The notes below the pieces were generated by a model, which saw only the letters and a list, made by a program, of their open reading frames with translations, ran no database searches and was not told where the DNA came from. This document shows positions 25,808 to 33,687 of a DNA stretch of 64,000 nt, in pieces (the first letter of the stretch is position 1; the number at the start of each line of letters is the position of its first letter). This DNA comes from Thermohalobaculum sp039184865 (GTDB lineage: Bacteria; Pseudomonadota; Alphaproteobacteria; Rhodobacterales; Rhodobacteraceae). The stretch covers positions 1 to 64,000 of the forward strand of contig JBCDAV010000029.1 of the NCBI GenBank assembly GCA_039184865.1, in the 5' to 3' direction. The position numbers and the translations under genes were made by a program.

Positions 25808-26359
25808 GATTTTTTCCCTTTAAGTGTCGGCCTCTGGCCGGGATCTTCGAGTTTGCAGCGACGACAGCGGCGAATGTTTGCAGACCCGCTTTGTCGCACT
25901 TGCGCAGGTTTCCCATGGCGGCCGCTGGCAGATCGCGGTCTGAGTTTTTCGGGGGACCATCCGGGGTTCCCTTCCGTTGCGTTCCGCCATCGCCTCGCCA
26001 CGCACGTCCTGTGCAAGCAGCAACAGACTGGATCCCATTGCCATGCTGCGCATGGGCAACGAGGCCCAAGCCCTTGCGGAAGCTTTTGGGTAAAACTGCC
26101 TAATTCCGCTGTGCGCCGGTCGAGACGCAAACGCTTCGGAGGTGATGACAGAGACCGTCTCTCAATTGCCCACCCATCGGTATTGTTAACCTGAAGCGTT
26201 CACTCTGGTCGCAGGTCCGGAGGTCTTGAACCCGAAAGTCTTCTTCAGCTCTCTGACCTTTGCTAAAACCCTCCCGAGTTCAGAGAGACTTTTGTCGCTC
26301 TTCAAAGTGGCGCACCGGTGGCTGACGTCTTTGCGGCGGGCTATGTTAGGGTATGAACT
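25808..26359. other. Gene-poor accessory stretch
   Basis: No supported gene in 552 bp. Short minus-strand frames over 25785-26130 lack ribosome binding sites and recognisable domains, and they overlap the start of the hypothetical gene. Probably degraded DNA between the hypothetical gene and the integrase remnant. Confidence 0.4.
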
Positions 26360-26743
26360 TTGGTACCGCAGAGCAAAACGCAGAAGCTAGTCAAGTTCGA
26401 ACTAACGCAGGGCATACCGAAGTCGGATGCACAATGGCTGAACGATCCGCGGATGATCGGGCGAGAGTTCCTATGGCCGGGCCGGTTCCATGAAACCGGA
26501 CACACCTCGACGCGGCAATTCGCTCGACTGGTACGGGAGTGGATCCAGGCAAACGAGTTGGAACCGAGCGCCTTCGGCACGCATTCGATGCACCGCACGA
26601 AAGTCGCGCAGATTTATCGAAAGACCCGAAACTTGCGCGCAGTACAGCTTCTGCTCGGACACACGAAGATGGGTAGCACTGTCCGCTATCTCGGCGTCGA
26701 GCTTGAAGATGCCTTAGCAATTTCTGAAGCCGTTGAAATCTGA
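26360..26743 (+). pseudogene. Tyrosine recombinase/integrase remnant, C-terminal third only
   Basis: 127 codons match the C-terminal catalytic region of a common alphaproteobacterial phage-type integrase: STRQFARLVREW, FGTHSMHRTKVAQIY, LRAVQLLLGHTKMGSTVRYLG with the nucleophilic Tyr, then a short tail. The N-terminal arm/core-binding domains and the first catalytic Arg are missing, with no start codon of good quality. The HxxR box reads HSMH, so the catalytic Arg at that position appears replaced by His. It is almost certainly inactive and marks an old integration site. Confidence 0.8.
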
Positions 26744-26985
26744 TGGCGCTTGGGCCGTTAGTCGAGCGGCCGGCCCAAAGGCGACCTTTGCGTCGATATG
26801 CGAATGCTGCGTTGGCTTTCCCGATTGCTGATATTCGCGGGGCGTACGTGATCGATGCGGGAGCCAAAACTCGACGCGCATTGTTCACCTGTATCTGCGT
26901 TGATAACGATCTTCCCTGACTGCAAGACGCAGTTTCGCTGCCGTTTCGCACCTATAACGAGTGTCTCAGTCCGACTGATTTATGC

Positions 26986-27924
26986 TTACCGTTGGCGCGA
27001 TGCTCGCCACGCTGACGGAGCGATGCCAAACTTCGCCTGGAAGGCCCGACTGAAAGCCTCTTTCGAGGCATAGCCGACCCGTTCGGCAACAACGTCGATC
27101 GGAGCGCTTGAATGCAGCAGAGCCTCTGCCGCCTGGTCCAGACGCCAGCCGCGCAGATAGGCTCCCGGCCGCTGTCCCATTACCCGTTTGAACCGCTCGG
27201 CAAAGCTGGACCGCGACATGCCCGCCAGCTCGGCAAGCTCGGCATTGGTCAGGTCCCTTGCAGGGTTGGCGTGGATGGCGGACACCGAGCGGGCAATACG
27301 TTCGTCCTTTGCGGCGGCCAACCACCCCGGCAGGCTGTCTACGGATTGCGCCCAGCGGCGCAGGATGATCACCAGCAGCAGGTCCAGCAAGCGAGACACC
27401 ATCAGACTCGCGCCCGGCCTGGTCGTCCCCACTTCACGCAGGACCAGTTCACACACGACATCAACCCATTCGATCGGATTCTCAGAGGGGCTGTCGAGCA
27501 CGATCACCAGCGGAAGCGACTGCAAGATCCGCGCTGCCAGATCGCCGTCCACGGAGAATGTGCCCCAAAAACAATTGATGGCCTCTGTCGCACGCTGCCC
27601 GGTATCGGGACCGATCACCCGGGCCAGCGGCGTGTTCCGTCGCGGGTCGCTGAAGACCGCCCTGTGGGCCGTGCCCTGCAACATCAAGGCAATCTGCTTT
27701 TCATGCAGCGTCACGGGCGGGTCATCCCCGATATGGATCTGCAACGCGCCCTGCTCGACAATGTAAACACACGGCGTGCCGCCCGGCACCGACAGGTCCA
27801 GCGGCCCGGCCGGTGTGATCACGCGGGCGGTTTCTCCTCGCACATGCACGATGTCCAGTACCTCGGAAAACGGATCGGTCCCGAAATCTGGCGTTCCTGC
27901 TAAGTCTTCAGGCTTCGCGATCAT
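26986..27924 (-). CDS. AraC-family transcriptional regulator with cupin sensor
   Basis: 312 aa. The N-terminal half is a cupin-type ligand domain (AraC_binding/Cupin_6: PGGTPCVYIVEQGALQIHIG). The C-terminus has two HTHs: LTNAELAELAGMSRSSFAERF and PIDVVAERVGYASKEAFSRAF, ending KFGIAPSAWR. ATG 27924 is divergent from the alpha/beta hydrolase gene (120 bp between), the usual arrangement for an AraC protein activating its neighbour. Effector unknown. Confidence 0.88.
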   Translation of the reverse strand: MIAKPEDLAGTPDFGTDPFSEVLDIVHVRGETARVITPAGPLDLSVPGGTPCVYIVEQGALQIHIGDDPPVTLHEKQIALMLQGTAHRAVFSDPRRNTPLARVIGPDTGQRATEAINCFWGTFSVDGDLAARILQSLPLVIVLDSPSENPIEWVDVVCELVLREVGTTRPGASLMVSRLLDLLLVIILRRWAQSVDSLPGWLAAAKDERIARSVSAIHANPARDLTNAELAELAGMSRSSFAERFKRVMGQRPGAYLRGWRLDQAAEALLHSSAPIDVVAERVGYASKEAFSRAFQAKFGIAPSAWRASRQR

Positions 27925-28044
27925 GGGCGAACCTCGCTTGGATCAGTACCTCTTGGAACACGGGCATCAGCACAACCCATACCGGATGAATGTCACCTGG
28001 ATTGATGTCCCGAACCGTTCGCCCCCTCAAAGAGGAAACTGAAC

Positions 28045-28815
28045 ATGTCGAAGACTTTGAACTTTATCCGTTTCGGACTTCTCGCCGCGATGATGTCGGT
28101 GCCGCTGGGCGCCTCCGCTGACGAGAGCGAGGTGTCGGTTGTCCTGGTCCATGGCGCGTTTTCGGACGGGTCCGCGTGGCACAAGGTGATCCCCATTCTG
28201 CAAGAGGCCGGTGTTCCGGTCAGTGCCGCACAGTTGCCGCTGTCTTCCCTGGAAAAGGACGCAGCGGTTGTGACCCGTCTGGTCGACATGCAGTCCGGTC
28301 CGGTTGTCCTTGTCGGGCATTCCTATGGCGGCAGCGTGATCACCGAAGCCGGGGTCAATGAAAAAGTCGAAGCGCTGGTCTATGTCGCGGGCTTTGCGCT
28401 GGAAGCCGGGCAATCCCTGACAGACATTCAGAAGGGCCACCCGCCGTCGCCGTGGAAGGCCGCCGCCGTGCCGGACGCGGGCGGCTATGTTCGGCTGAGC
28501 GCTGACGGTATCGCGACCTATTTCGCCCCTGATCTACCCGCGGCAGAAGCCGCGGTGATCGCCGCCACGCAAGGTCCAGTGCATCACAAGATCAACCACC
28601 AGGCACCCAACGTTGCCGCATGGTCAATGCACCCAACCTTTTACGTCCTGACAGAAGACGATCAGATTATCCCGCCAAAACTACAGGGATTTTTTGCCAA
28701 GCGCATGGGCGCAAAGGTGACGAAGGTCGACGCCAGCCACGTGGCGATGCTGTCCCAGCCAGAGGCCGTCGCCGAGGTGATACTTGCCGCCGTCGCTGCT
28801 GCGGCGACCAACTGA
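28045..28815 (+). CDS. Exported alpha/beta hydrolase
   Basis: 256 aa with a signal peptide (FIRFGLLAAMMSVPLGASA). The fold is shown by VVLVHGAFSDGSAWHKVIP (oxyanion region), the nucleophile elbow VGHSYGGSVI, the acid near VLTEDDQIIPP and the His in DASHVAML. This is the EstC/salicylate-esterase-like group of small hydrolases often paired with AraC regulators. It is divergent from the AraC gene and followed by a hairpin and a DoxX gene. Substrate unknown. Confidence 0.85.
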   Translation: MSKTLNFIRFGLLAAMMSVPLGASADESEVSVVLVHGAFSDGSAWHKVIPILQEAGVPVSAAQLPLSSLEKDAAVVTRLVDMQSGPVVLVGHSYGGSVITEAGVNEKVEALVYVAGFALEAGQSLTDIQKGHPPSPWKAAAVPDAGGYVRLSADGIATYFAPDLPAAEAAVIAATQGPVHHKINHQAPNVAAWSMHPTFYVLTEDDQIIPPKLQGFFAKRMGAKVTKVDASHVAMLSQPEAVAEVILAAVAAAATN

Positions 28816-28824
28816 TCAACATCT

Positions 28825-28849
28825 CCAAGGCCGGTCGGGCCGGCTTTGG
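28825..28849 (+). terminator. Hairpin after the hydrolase gene
   Basis: CCAAGGCCGG and CCGGCTTTGG form a 10-bp stem with one wobble pair around a TCGGG loop, 9 bp after the stop. No T run follows, so it may attenuate rather than stop transcription into the DoxX gene. Confidence 0.5.
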
Positions 28850-28884
28850 ATCACCCGATACCCTTTCATGCATAGGAATGCCCA

Positions 28885-29304
28885 ATGATTGCCGAGGATC
28901 GCCTTCCAAACCATCCGTGGCTGACGCTGTCGGCGCGCGCTCTGTTCACGTCATTGTTCTTTCTGTCCGGCGTAACGCACTTCACCAACATTCCCTATTA
29001 TGTGTCACTGATGCCGGAGGCCGTTCCGTTCCCACTGTTCTGGATTTTCGCCTCGGGCATAGTTGAACTGGCTGGCGCTGCCTTGATCCTGTTCAACTGG
29101 CGGCCGCGGCTAGGCGGCTGGTTGCTGATCCTGTTCCTGATCCCGGTGACGATCGTGGTCCATGGATACGAGTTGGCGACGGAAGACGACCCAGTTCTGT
29201 GGGCGCTTCAGCAAGCCCATTTCCTGAAAGGCTTTGCGTTGGCCGGGGCGGCGCTGCTGATCACCCAATTCGGCGACACACATCAGGCTGCCAGTCCCGA
29301 TTGA
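28885..29304 (+). CDS. DoxX-family membrane protein
   Basis: 139 aa with four membrane segments and the DoxX pattern: RALFTSLFFLSGVTHF, then FPLFWIFASGIVELAGAALILFNWRPR split over helices 2-3, and a final FLKGFALAGAALLI. DoxX-type proteins are linked to redox or thiol stress handling in several bacteria. It is downstream of the hydrolase on the same strand and probably shares the AraC-regulated promoter through the intervening hairpin. Confidence 0.8.
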   Translation: MIAEDRLPNHPWLTLSARALFTSLFFLSGVTHFTNIPYYVSLMPEAVPFPLFWIFASGIVELAGAALILFNWRPRLGGWLLILFLIPVTIVVHGYELATEDDPVLWALQQAHFLKGFALAGAALLITQFGDTHQAASPD

Positions 29305-29472
29305 CCGCGCCTTTCAATCAGATTCGGCCTAGAGCTGTCGTCCATCAGACCGCTGTATTTTGCAACCGCGTTCTCGTTTGCGGTCATTCGCTGCAGCGCG
29401 GTAACCTCGGAGATCTCTTAGGGTTGGTCAGCGGGACGGAATTGTCGTTCATGCATTGATCGTGAATGGCTG

Positions 29473-29775
29473 CGTTCGAACGGGCCCGAGTTTATTGCGC
29501 AGACCGTCAGGGACTGAATCAAGGCAGCCGGGGCCAAGACTGCCTACATCGAGCCTCTTTTACTCCAGGAGACCGGATACTGTGAGAGCTTCAACAGTCG
29601 ATTGCGCGACGAGTTGCTGAACGGTGAAGTCTTCCACCCGCTCCGCGAGGCACAGATCATCATCGAAGAATGGAGGAAGCACTCCGACACGAAGAGACCA
29701 CACAGCGCATTGGGCTACCGCCCAACGGCATCCGAAGCCACCGTCACAATGGACCAGATACCGATCATTCAATAG
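29473..29775 (+). pseudogene. IS3-family transposase OrfB, C-terminal fragment
   Basis: Reads NGPEFIAQTVRD-stop-IKAAGAKTAYIEP and then GYCESFNSRLRDELLNGEVF, REAQIIIEEWRKHSDTKRPH and SALGYRPTASEA. This is the end of the DDE integrase domain of an IS3 (IS407-like) transposase. A TGA replaces the usual Trp after VRD, and the EPGSPWENGY block is mutated. It begins abruptly where the second IS3 fragment (29811-30390) ends in family order, so the two halves are permuted. Confidence 0.85.
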
Positions 29776-29810
29776 CTTTCACGACGGACCACTCAATTGG
29801 GATCACTCAG

Positions 29811-30390
29811 GATCTGACGCTGGACAAACTCGTCTTGGCTGAGGCCGCTGGGGGAAATTTCTGAGTCCCGCTTGCCGCCGCGCCTGTATCGACCGCGTCC
29901 GGCAGGCACTTGGCGTGCCGGAGCGCCGAGCTTATCGGGCGCTCGGTCAGTTCGTTCGACGCAGCGGCGACGTCCGCGTGGCCGTGCCGATGGAGAGCGC
30001 CTGGCGGCCGACCTGATCGAACTGACGCGGCAGTATGGCCGCTCTGGCTATCGTCGGATGGCAGCGCTGCTGCGGGAGGCCGGATGGCAGCTCAATGACA
30101 ACGGGTCGAGCGTCTATGGCGACGAGAGGAGCTGAAAGTGCCGATTAAGCAACCAACAAGAGGTCGCCTCTGGCTGAACAATGGCTCATGCGTACAGCTG
30201 CGGTCGGAGTGCCGCGATCATGTCTGGTCGTACGACGTAGGCCACTGCCACACGGACGACGGCAAGGCATTCCGCACGCTGAACATCCTGGATGAGTGCA
30301 CACGGGAGTGCTTGGCAATCCGGGTCAAACGAAAGCTGAACTCGCTCAATGTCATCGACGCCCTGCCCGATCTGTTCATCCTGCGTGGCG
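29811..30390 (+). pseudogene. IS3-family OrfA C-terminus plus OrfB N-terminal/middle part, frameshifted
   Basis: Starts with the OrfA tail DLTLDKLVLAEAAGGNF and its stop (29862-29864). OrfB follows directly: RVRQALGVPERRAYRALGQF, frameshift near 29952, then LAADLIELTRQYGRSGYRRM, another frameshift near 30095, then VPIKQPTRGRLWLNNGSC, DHVWSYDVGHCHTDDGKAF, RTLNILDECTRECLAIRVK and DALPDLFILRG. It breaks off at 30390 against the IS5 remnant. Inactive. Confidence 0.88.
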
Positions 30391-31036
30391 ATCTCCGTCA
30401 TCAGCGAGCCGTCGGGGCGCTTCTTGCGGCGGCCCCGCTTCAGGGTCCAGCGCCCGTCCCGGTCTTTCTGCCGGATTTTGGAGGATTTTGCCGCCCACTC
30501 CTCGGGGATGTGACCCTCTTTCAAAGCCTCTTTCTCCTCGTCGGTGTTGCGTTGGCGTGGGCCTCAATGATGGAGGCGTCGAACATTTGCCCACCCATGG
30601 CGAGATAGCCCAGGGCCTTCAAATGCGCGTCGCACCGGTCGAACAGCGCCTCGATCGCGCCAGCCTTTGTTAGGATCTCGCGGAACAGCCAGATCATGCG
30701 GGCGTCGGGAACGCGGCCATGCAGATCGAGCCCGAGAAACCGCATGAAGCTCAACCTATCCCGGATCTGAAACTCGGTCTGCTCGTCCGCCAGACTGTAA
30801 AAGCTCTGTATCACCAGCACCTTGAACATCATCACCGCGTCCATGGGCGGGCGTACGCCTTTGGTGCGGTCCGAACGCTTCAGCGCCGCATCAAGGTCAG
30901 GACGAAACATCTCGAAATCGACCACCAACGAGAGCCGCTCCAATAGATCGCCAGTCGCGGACAGCGTGGCATAGCGGTCATCAAGGTCGAAAAAGCCGGA
31001 GGATTGAACCAGGGCGCACCTCCAAATCCCAGTCAC
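30384..31036 (-). pseudogene. IS5-family transposase, truncated and frameshifted
   Basis: N-terminal and middle part of an IS5-type transposase: FFDLDDRYATLSATGDLLER, VDFEMFRPDLDAALKRSDR, DAVMMFKVLVIQSFYSLADE, RDRLSFMRFLGLDLHGRVPD, TIWLFRE-like IWLFREILTKAGAIEALFD and GYLAMGGQMFDASII. A frameshift near 30530-30560 moves the reading to EGHIPEEWAAKSSKIRQKD, RDGRWTLKRGRRKK and DGSLMTEIAT, where it stops at the IS3 junction. The rest of the DDE domain is gone. CGTGGCG at 30384-30390 is shared by both elements at the join. Confidence 0.87.
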
Positions 31037-31064
31037 GCCATTGACTCAGATCAGCCGAAATCAG

Positions 31065-31108
31065 GCGAGGGTTCTAGAAGCGCCTAGGTGAGGGTTTTTT
31101 GAAGCGCC
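31065..31108. repeat. Two tandem degenerate 20-21-bp repeats at the IS5 end
   Basis: GCGAGGGTTCTAGAAGCGCC (31065-31084) and GTGAGGGTTTTTTGAAGCGCC (31088-31108) are near-identical copies three bases apart. They lie just outside the IS5 transposase start and look like doubled terminal inverted repeat sequence of an IS5-family element. Confidence 0.55.
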
Positions 31109-31125
31109 CAACGGCAACTTCGATG

Positions 31126-32616
31126 TCACGAAACCGAGCGCTCCCAAGCCTCACGTTTCCGGTAGAGGGTGCTCGGGCTAACGTCGAGGATGCGCGCCGC
31201 CCGCGGAATGGATCCGTCGCATTCGCGGATGGTAACCTCGATGAACTCCCGCTCGACGTCTGCAAGGGTTGATCCGACAAGGTTCTTCAAAGCCGCGCTC
31301 ATGCCCATCGACACATCGAGCGAGGTCTCCGGCATGCCGACCGCGCTGTGAATTGACACAGGCCGCCTCACGTCGTGACCGTTGATCCGAGCGGATGGCT
31401 CGACCAGTGCGTTCGCTGGCGGCGGCGATGTCACGACAATTGAAGGCAGCATCTCAAGCGATACTTCAATGCCATCGTTCAGCACGACGGCATTGCGGAG
31501 CGTGTTCTCGAGTTGACGAACATTGCCAGGCCAAGGATATCCGCGCAAAGCATCGGTTGCATCCACGCTGAGGCGCCGGAAGGACTTACTCTCCTCCTTG
31601 CTGAATCGGCGCAAAAGCATGTCCGCGATCTCAATCACGTCATCGCCGCGGTCGCGCAACGGCGGCATATTGATGGGCACGACGTGCAGTCGGTAGAAAA
31701 GATCTTCCCGAAAGCGTCCGGCCTGGACTTCGGCCGCCGGATCGCGGTTCGTCGCGCAAACGATTCGTACATCGATCTTGCGGGGTTCGACTGCGCCGAC
31801 CGGTTGGATCATCGAAGTCTGAAGGAAGCGCAGTAGCTTTGTCTGCAGAGCCAAGTCCATTTCGCAGATTTCATCGAGGAACAGCGTCCCTCCATCCGCG
31901 GCCGCGGCTGCGCCGATCTTGTCAGATATCGCGCCTGTGAAAGAACCCTTCAGATGTCCGAAGACCTCGGACTCTAGAAGGTCTCGCGGGATAGCACCGC
32001 AGTTGATCGGAACGAAAGGTCCGTCGCGCCGATTGGATTGTGCATGAATTGCTTGGGCGGCGATTTCTTTCCCGGTGCCGCTCTCGCCTGTGATGAAGAC
32101 CGTGGCCGTCGATTTCCCTATGCTTCTGATCATGCGATAGATCTGCATCATCTGCGCGGAAGATCCGACAAATCCGCGCATCGGCGGTGCCTCGGCGTTG
32201 TCCTCCTGCGGAGCGCTGTGCTGGTCACGTTCCTCTTGCGTCAGCGAGCTGATTGCGTTCTGAACTGCGCTGAAAAGGCGCCGGTCATCGAACGGCTTCA
32301 CTAGGAAATCGAAAGCGCCGGTACGCATAGCTTCGACCGCGCGATTGATCGAGCCATCTGCAGTGATCACGACGGTCTTCGTTCCCGGCGTATTCTGCTT
32401 GATCGACCTGAGGATGTCCAAGCCGTTCCCATCCGGCAGCATGAGATCGAGCAGAATGATCTTGTAGGAGCGCTTGGACAAGGCTGTTTCGGCTTCGCGA
32501 GCGCTGAAGACCGGCTCGACCTTGAGGTCGGCGCGTTCGAGAGCAGCCTGGTAAACCATGGACAGCGACGGCGTGTCTTCTACGAGAAGAACCGTATCCC
32601 GGAACGCGTGTTCCAT
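31126..32616 (-). CDS. LuxO-like sigma-54-dependent response regulator
   Basis: 496 aa in NtrC/LuxO order: receiver domain (1-120; VLLVEDTPSLS, phospho-Asp in ILLDLMLPDGNG, Lys in FLVKPF), AAA+ domain (about 145-380; Walker A GESGTGKE, sigma-54 contact loop GSFTGA, Walker B GGTLFLDEI), and C-terminal Fis-type HTH (GSIPRAARILDVSPSTLYRK). The contact loop has Ser where GAFTGA is usual, as in some active family members. It follows the REC-Hpt gene by 6 bp. Targets would need sigma-54 promoters. Its closest architecture is the quorum regulator LuxO; that function here is inference. Confidence 0.9.
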   Translation of the reverse strand: MEHAFRDTVLLVEDTPSLSMVYQAALERADLKVEPVFSAREAETALSKRSYKIILLDLMLPDGNGLDILRSIKQNTPGTKTVVITADGSINRAVEAMRTGAFDFLVKPFDDRRLFSAVQNAISSLTQEERDQHSAPQEDNAEAPPMRGFVGSSAQMMQIYRMIRSIGKSTATVFITGESGTGKEIAAQAIHAQSNRRDGPFVPINCGAIPRDLLESEVFGHLKGSFTGAISDKIGAAAAADGGTLFLDEICEMDLALQTKLLRFLQTSMIQPVGAVEPRKIDVRIVCATNRDPAAEVQAGRFREDLFYRLHVVPINMPPLRDRGDDVIEIADMLLRRFSKEESKSFRRLSVDATDALRGYPWPGNVRQLENTLRNAVVLNDGIEVSLEMLPSIVVTSPPPANALVEPSARINGHDVRRPVSIHSAVGMPETSLDVSMGMSAALKNLVGSTLADVEREFIEVTIRECDGSIPRAARILDVSPSTLYRKREAWERSVS

Positions 32617-32622
32617 CGCGCG

Positions 32623-33432
32623 CTAACCCCCCTTGCTGCCTCCGACAAAGTCGAGAACGCGTTCCGCCTCGGCTAATAGTTTCGGAGCATCACGATCGAT
32701 TGCGGCAATATCAGACGCATGTCCGGCAGAATTAAGGCATTGTGCAAGAGATTGCAGGCGGGTGGCTCCGATCGCTCCGGCGACCGAGATCAGGATGTGC
32801 GTGGCGGCGCGGAGTTCCACTGTTTCGCTCTGCTGCATGGATGCATAGATTCGATCTGCGGCACCGGAGATGTCACCATGAATACGTACGAAAAGCTCCT
32901 TGAGCGTTTCGTCGTCGAATGATGCGCAAAGACGGTCAAAGATCTCGTGGTCTATCCCGGCGCTTTCGGTGTCGTCGGTTGCATTGTCCGATTGCGGTTC
33001 ATCGCTAGGGCGATCTTCCGTCGTCCCGTCCTTGGCATTGAGAGTATGACGCGCCTGAACGTGCTCCATGATTTCCTCGCCGAAACGTTCGATCGACAGG
33101 ATCGGCTTCGCAATGATCCCGTCCGCTCCCGCTTCGCCGATGGCGACCCGGTGTTCGCGCATGACATAGGCCGTCAGGGCAATCATAGGCATCGTGGCGT
33201 TCGTGCCGGGGTCCGCGCGTAGTGTGCGAAGCAGATCGATGCCGGAAAGCCTTGGCATCTCTATGTCGATAAGTGCGACGTCGAATGCGCGGTCCTGCAG
33301 GATTTCCAGCGCTTCCGCACCGTCGTGCGCAAGCGTGACGGTGGCGCCGAGGCTCTCAAGCATCTGCACGGCGACCAACTGGTTCGTCGGGTTGTCCTCG
33401 GCCAGCAGTATGTTCAAGCCGGAAACGCTCAT
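32623..33432 (-). CDS. Response receiver fused to histidine phosphotransfer (Hpt) domain
   Basis: 269 aa. Residues 1-125 are a receiver (ILLAEDNPTNQLVAVQML, phospho-Asp in VALIDIEMPRLSG, Lys in GIIAKPI). A polar linker follows (about 130-160). Residues 165-265 form an Hpt four-helix domain with the phospho-His in RAATHILISVAGAIG; the usual Lys two residues after the His-x-Leu is Ile. It resembles LuxU with a receiver added. With the LuxO-like gene 6 bp downstream it forms a REC-Hpt-to-LuxO relay. No sensor kinase is encoded nearby. Confidence 0.88.
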   Translation of the reverse strand: MSVSGLNILLAEDNPTNQLVAVQMLESLGATVTLAHDGAEALEILQDRAFDVALIDIEMPRLSGIDLLRTLRADPGTNATMPMIALTAYVMREHRVAIGEAGADGIIAKPILSIERFGEEIMEHVQARHTLNAKDGTTEDRPSDEPQSDNATDDTESAGIDHEIFDRLCASFDDETLKELFVRIHGDISGAADRIYASMQQSETVELRAATHILISVAGAIGATRLQSLAQCLNSAGHASDIAAIDRDAPKLLAEAERVLDFVGGSKGG

Positions 33433-33687
33433 CCAACTCTCCTGACAACTCAGATCCAGTCCGTCCGCTGCCGTAGAAAGAACGACTCACGGGCGCCAGC
33501 GTTCGAAACTACGATGCTTGACGTTAACATCGTGACTACGCGTCAGCCAAAGGCTTCGAAAGCCTTCGGGATGCATGGCCGTGTGTAGTCACCGGCGCGC
33601 CGGTAAATCCACAGACTTGTTCGATACGGCCCAAGCGCGTGAGCCTGTACCCACCATTCTACGTTGCCTCTCGTTCTCAGCCCACAC

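Noticed and set aside
25785..26069. 94-aa minus-strand frame near the hypothetical gene
   Set aside because: It overlaps the start and ribosome binding site of the better supported 167-aa gene and shows no protein-like features.
33511..33533. ACGATG-N11-CATCGT inverted repeat between prpE and REC-Hpt genes
   Set aside because: Only 6-bp arms with a long spacer; expected by chance and not at a typical operator distance.
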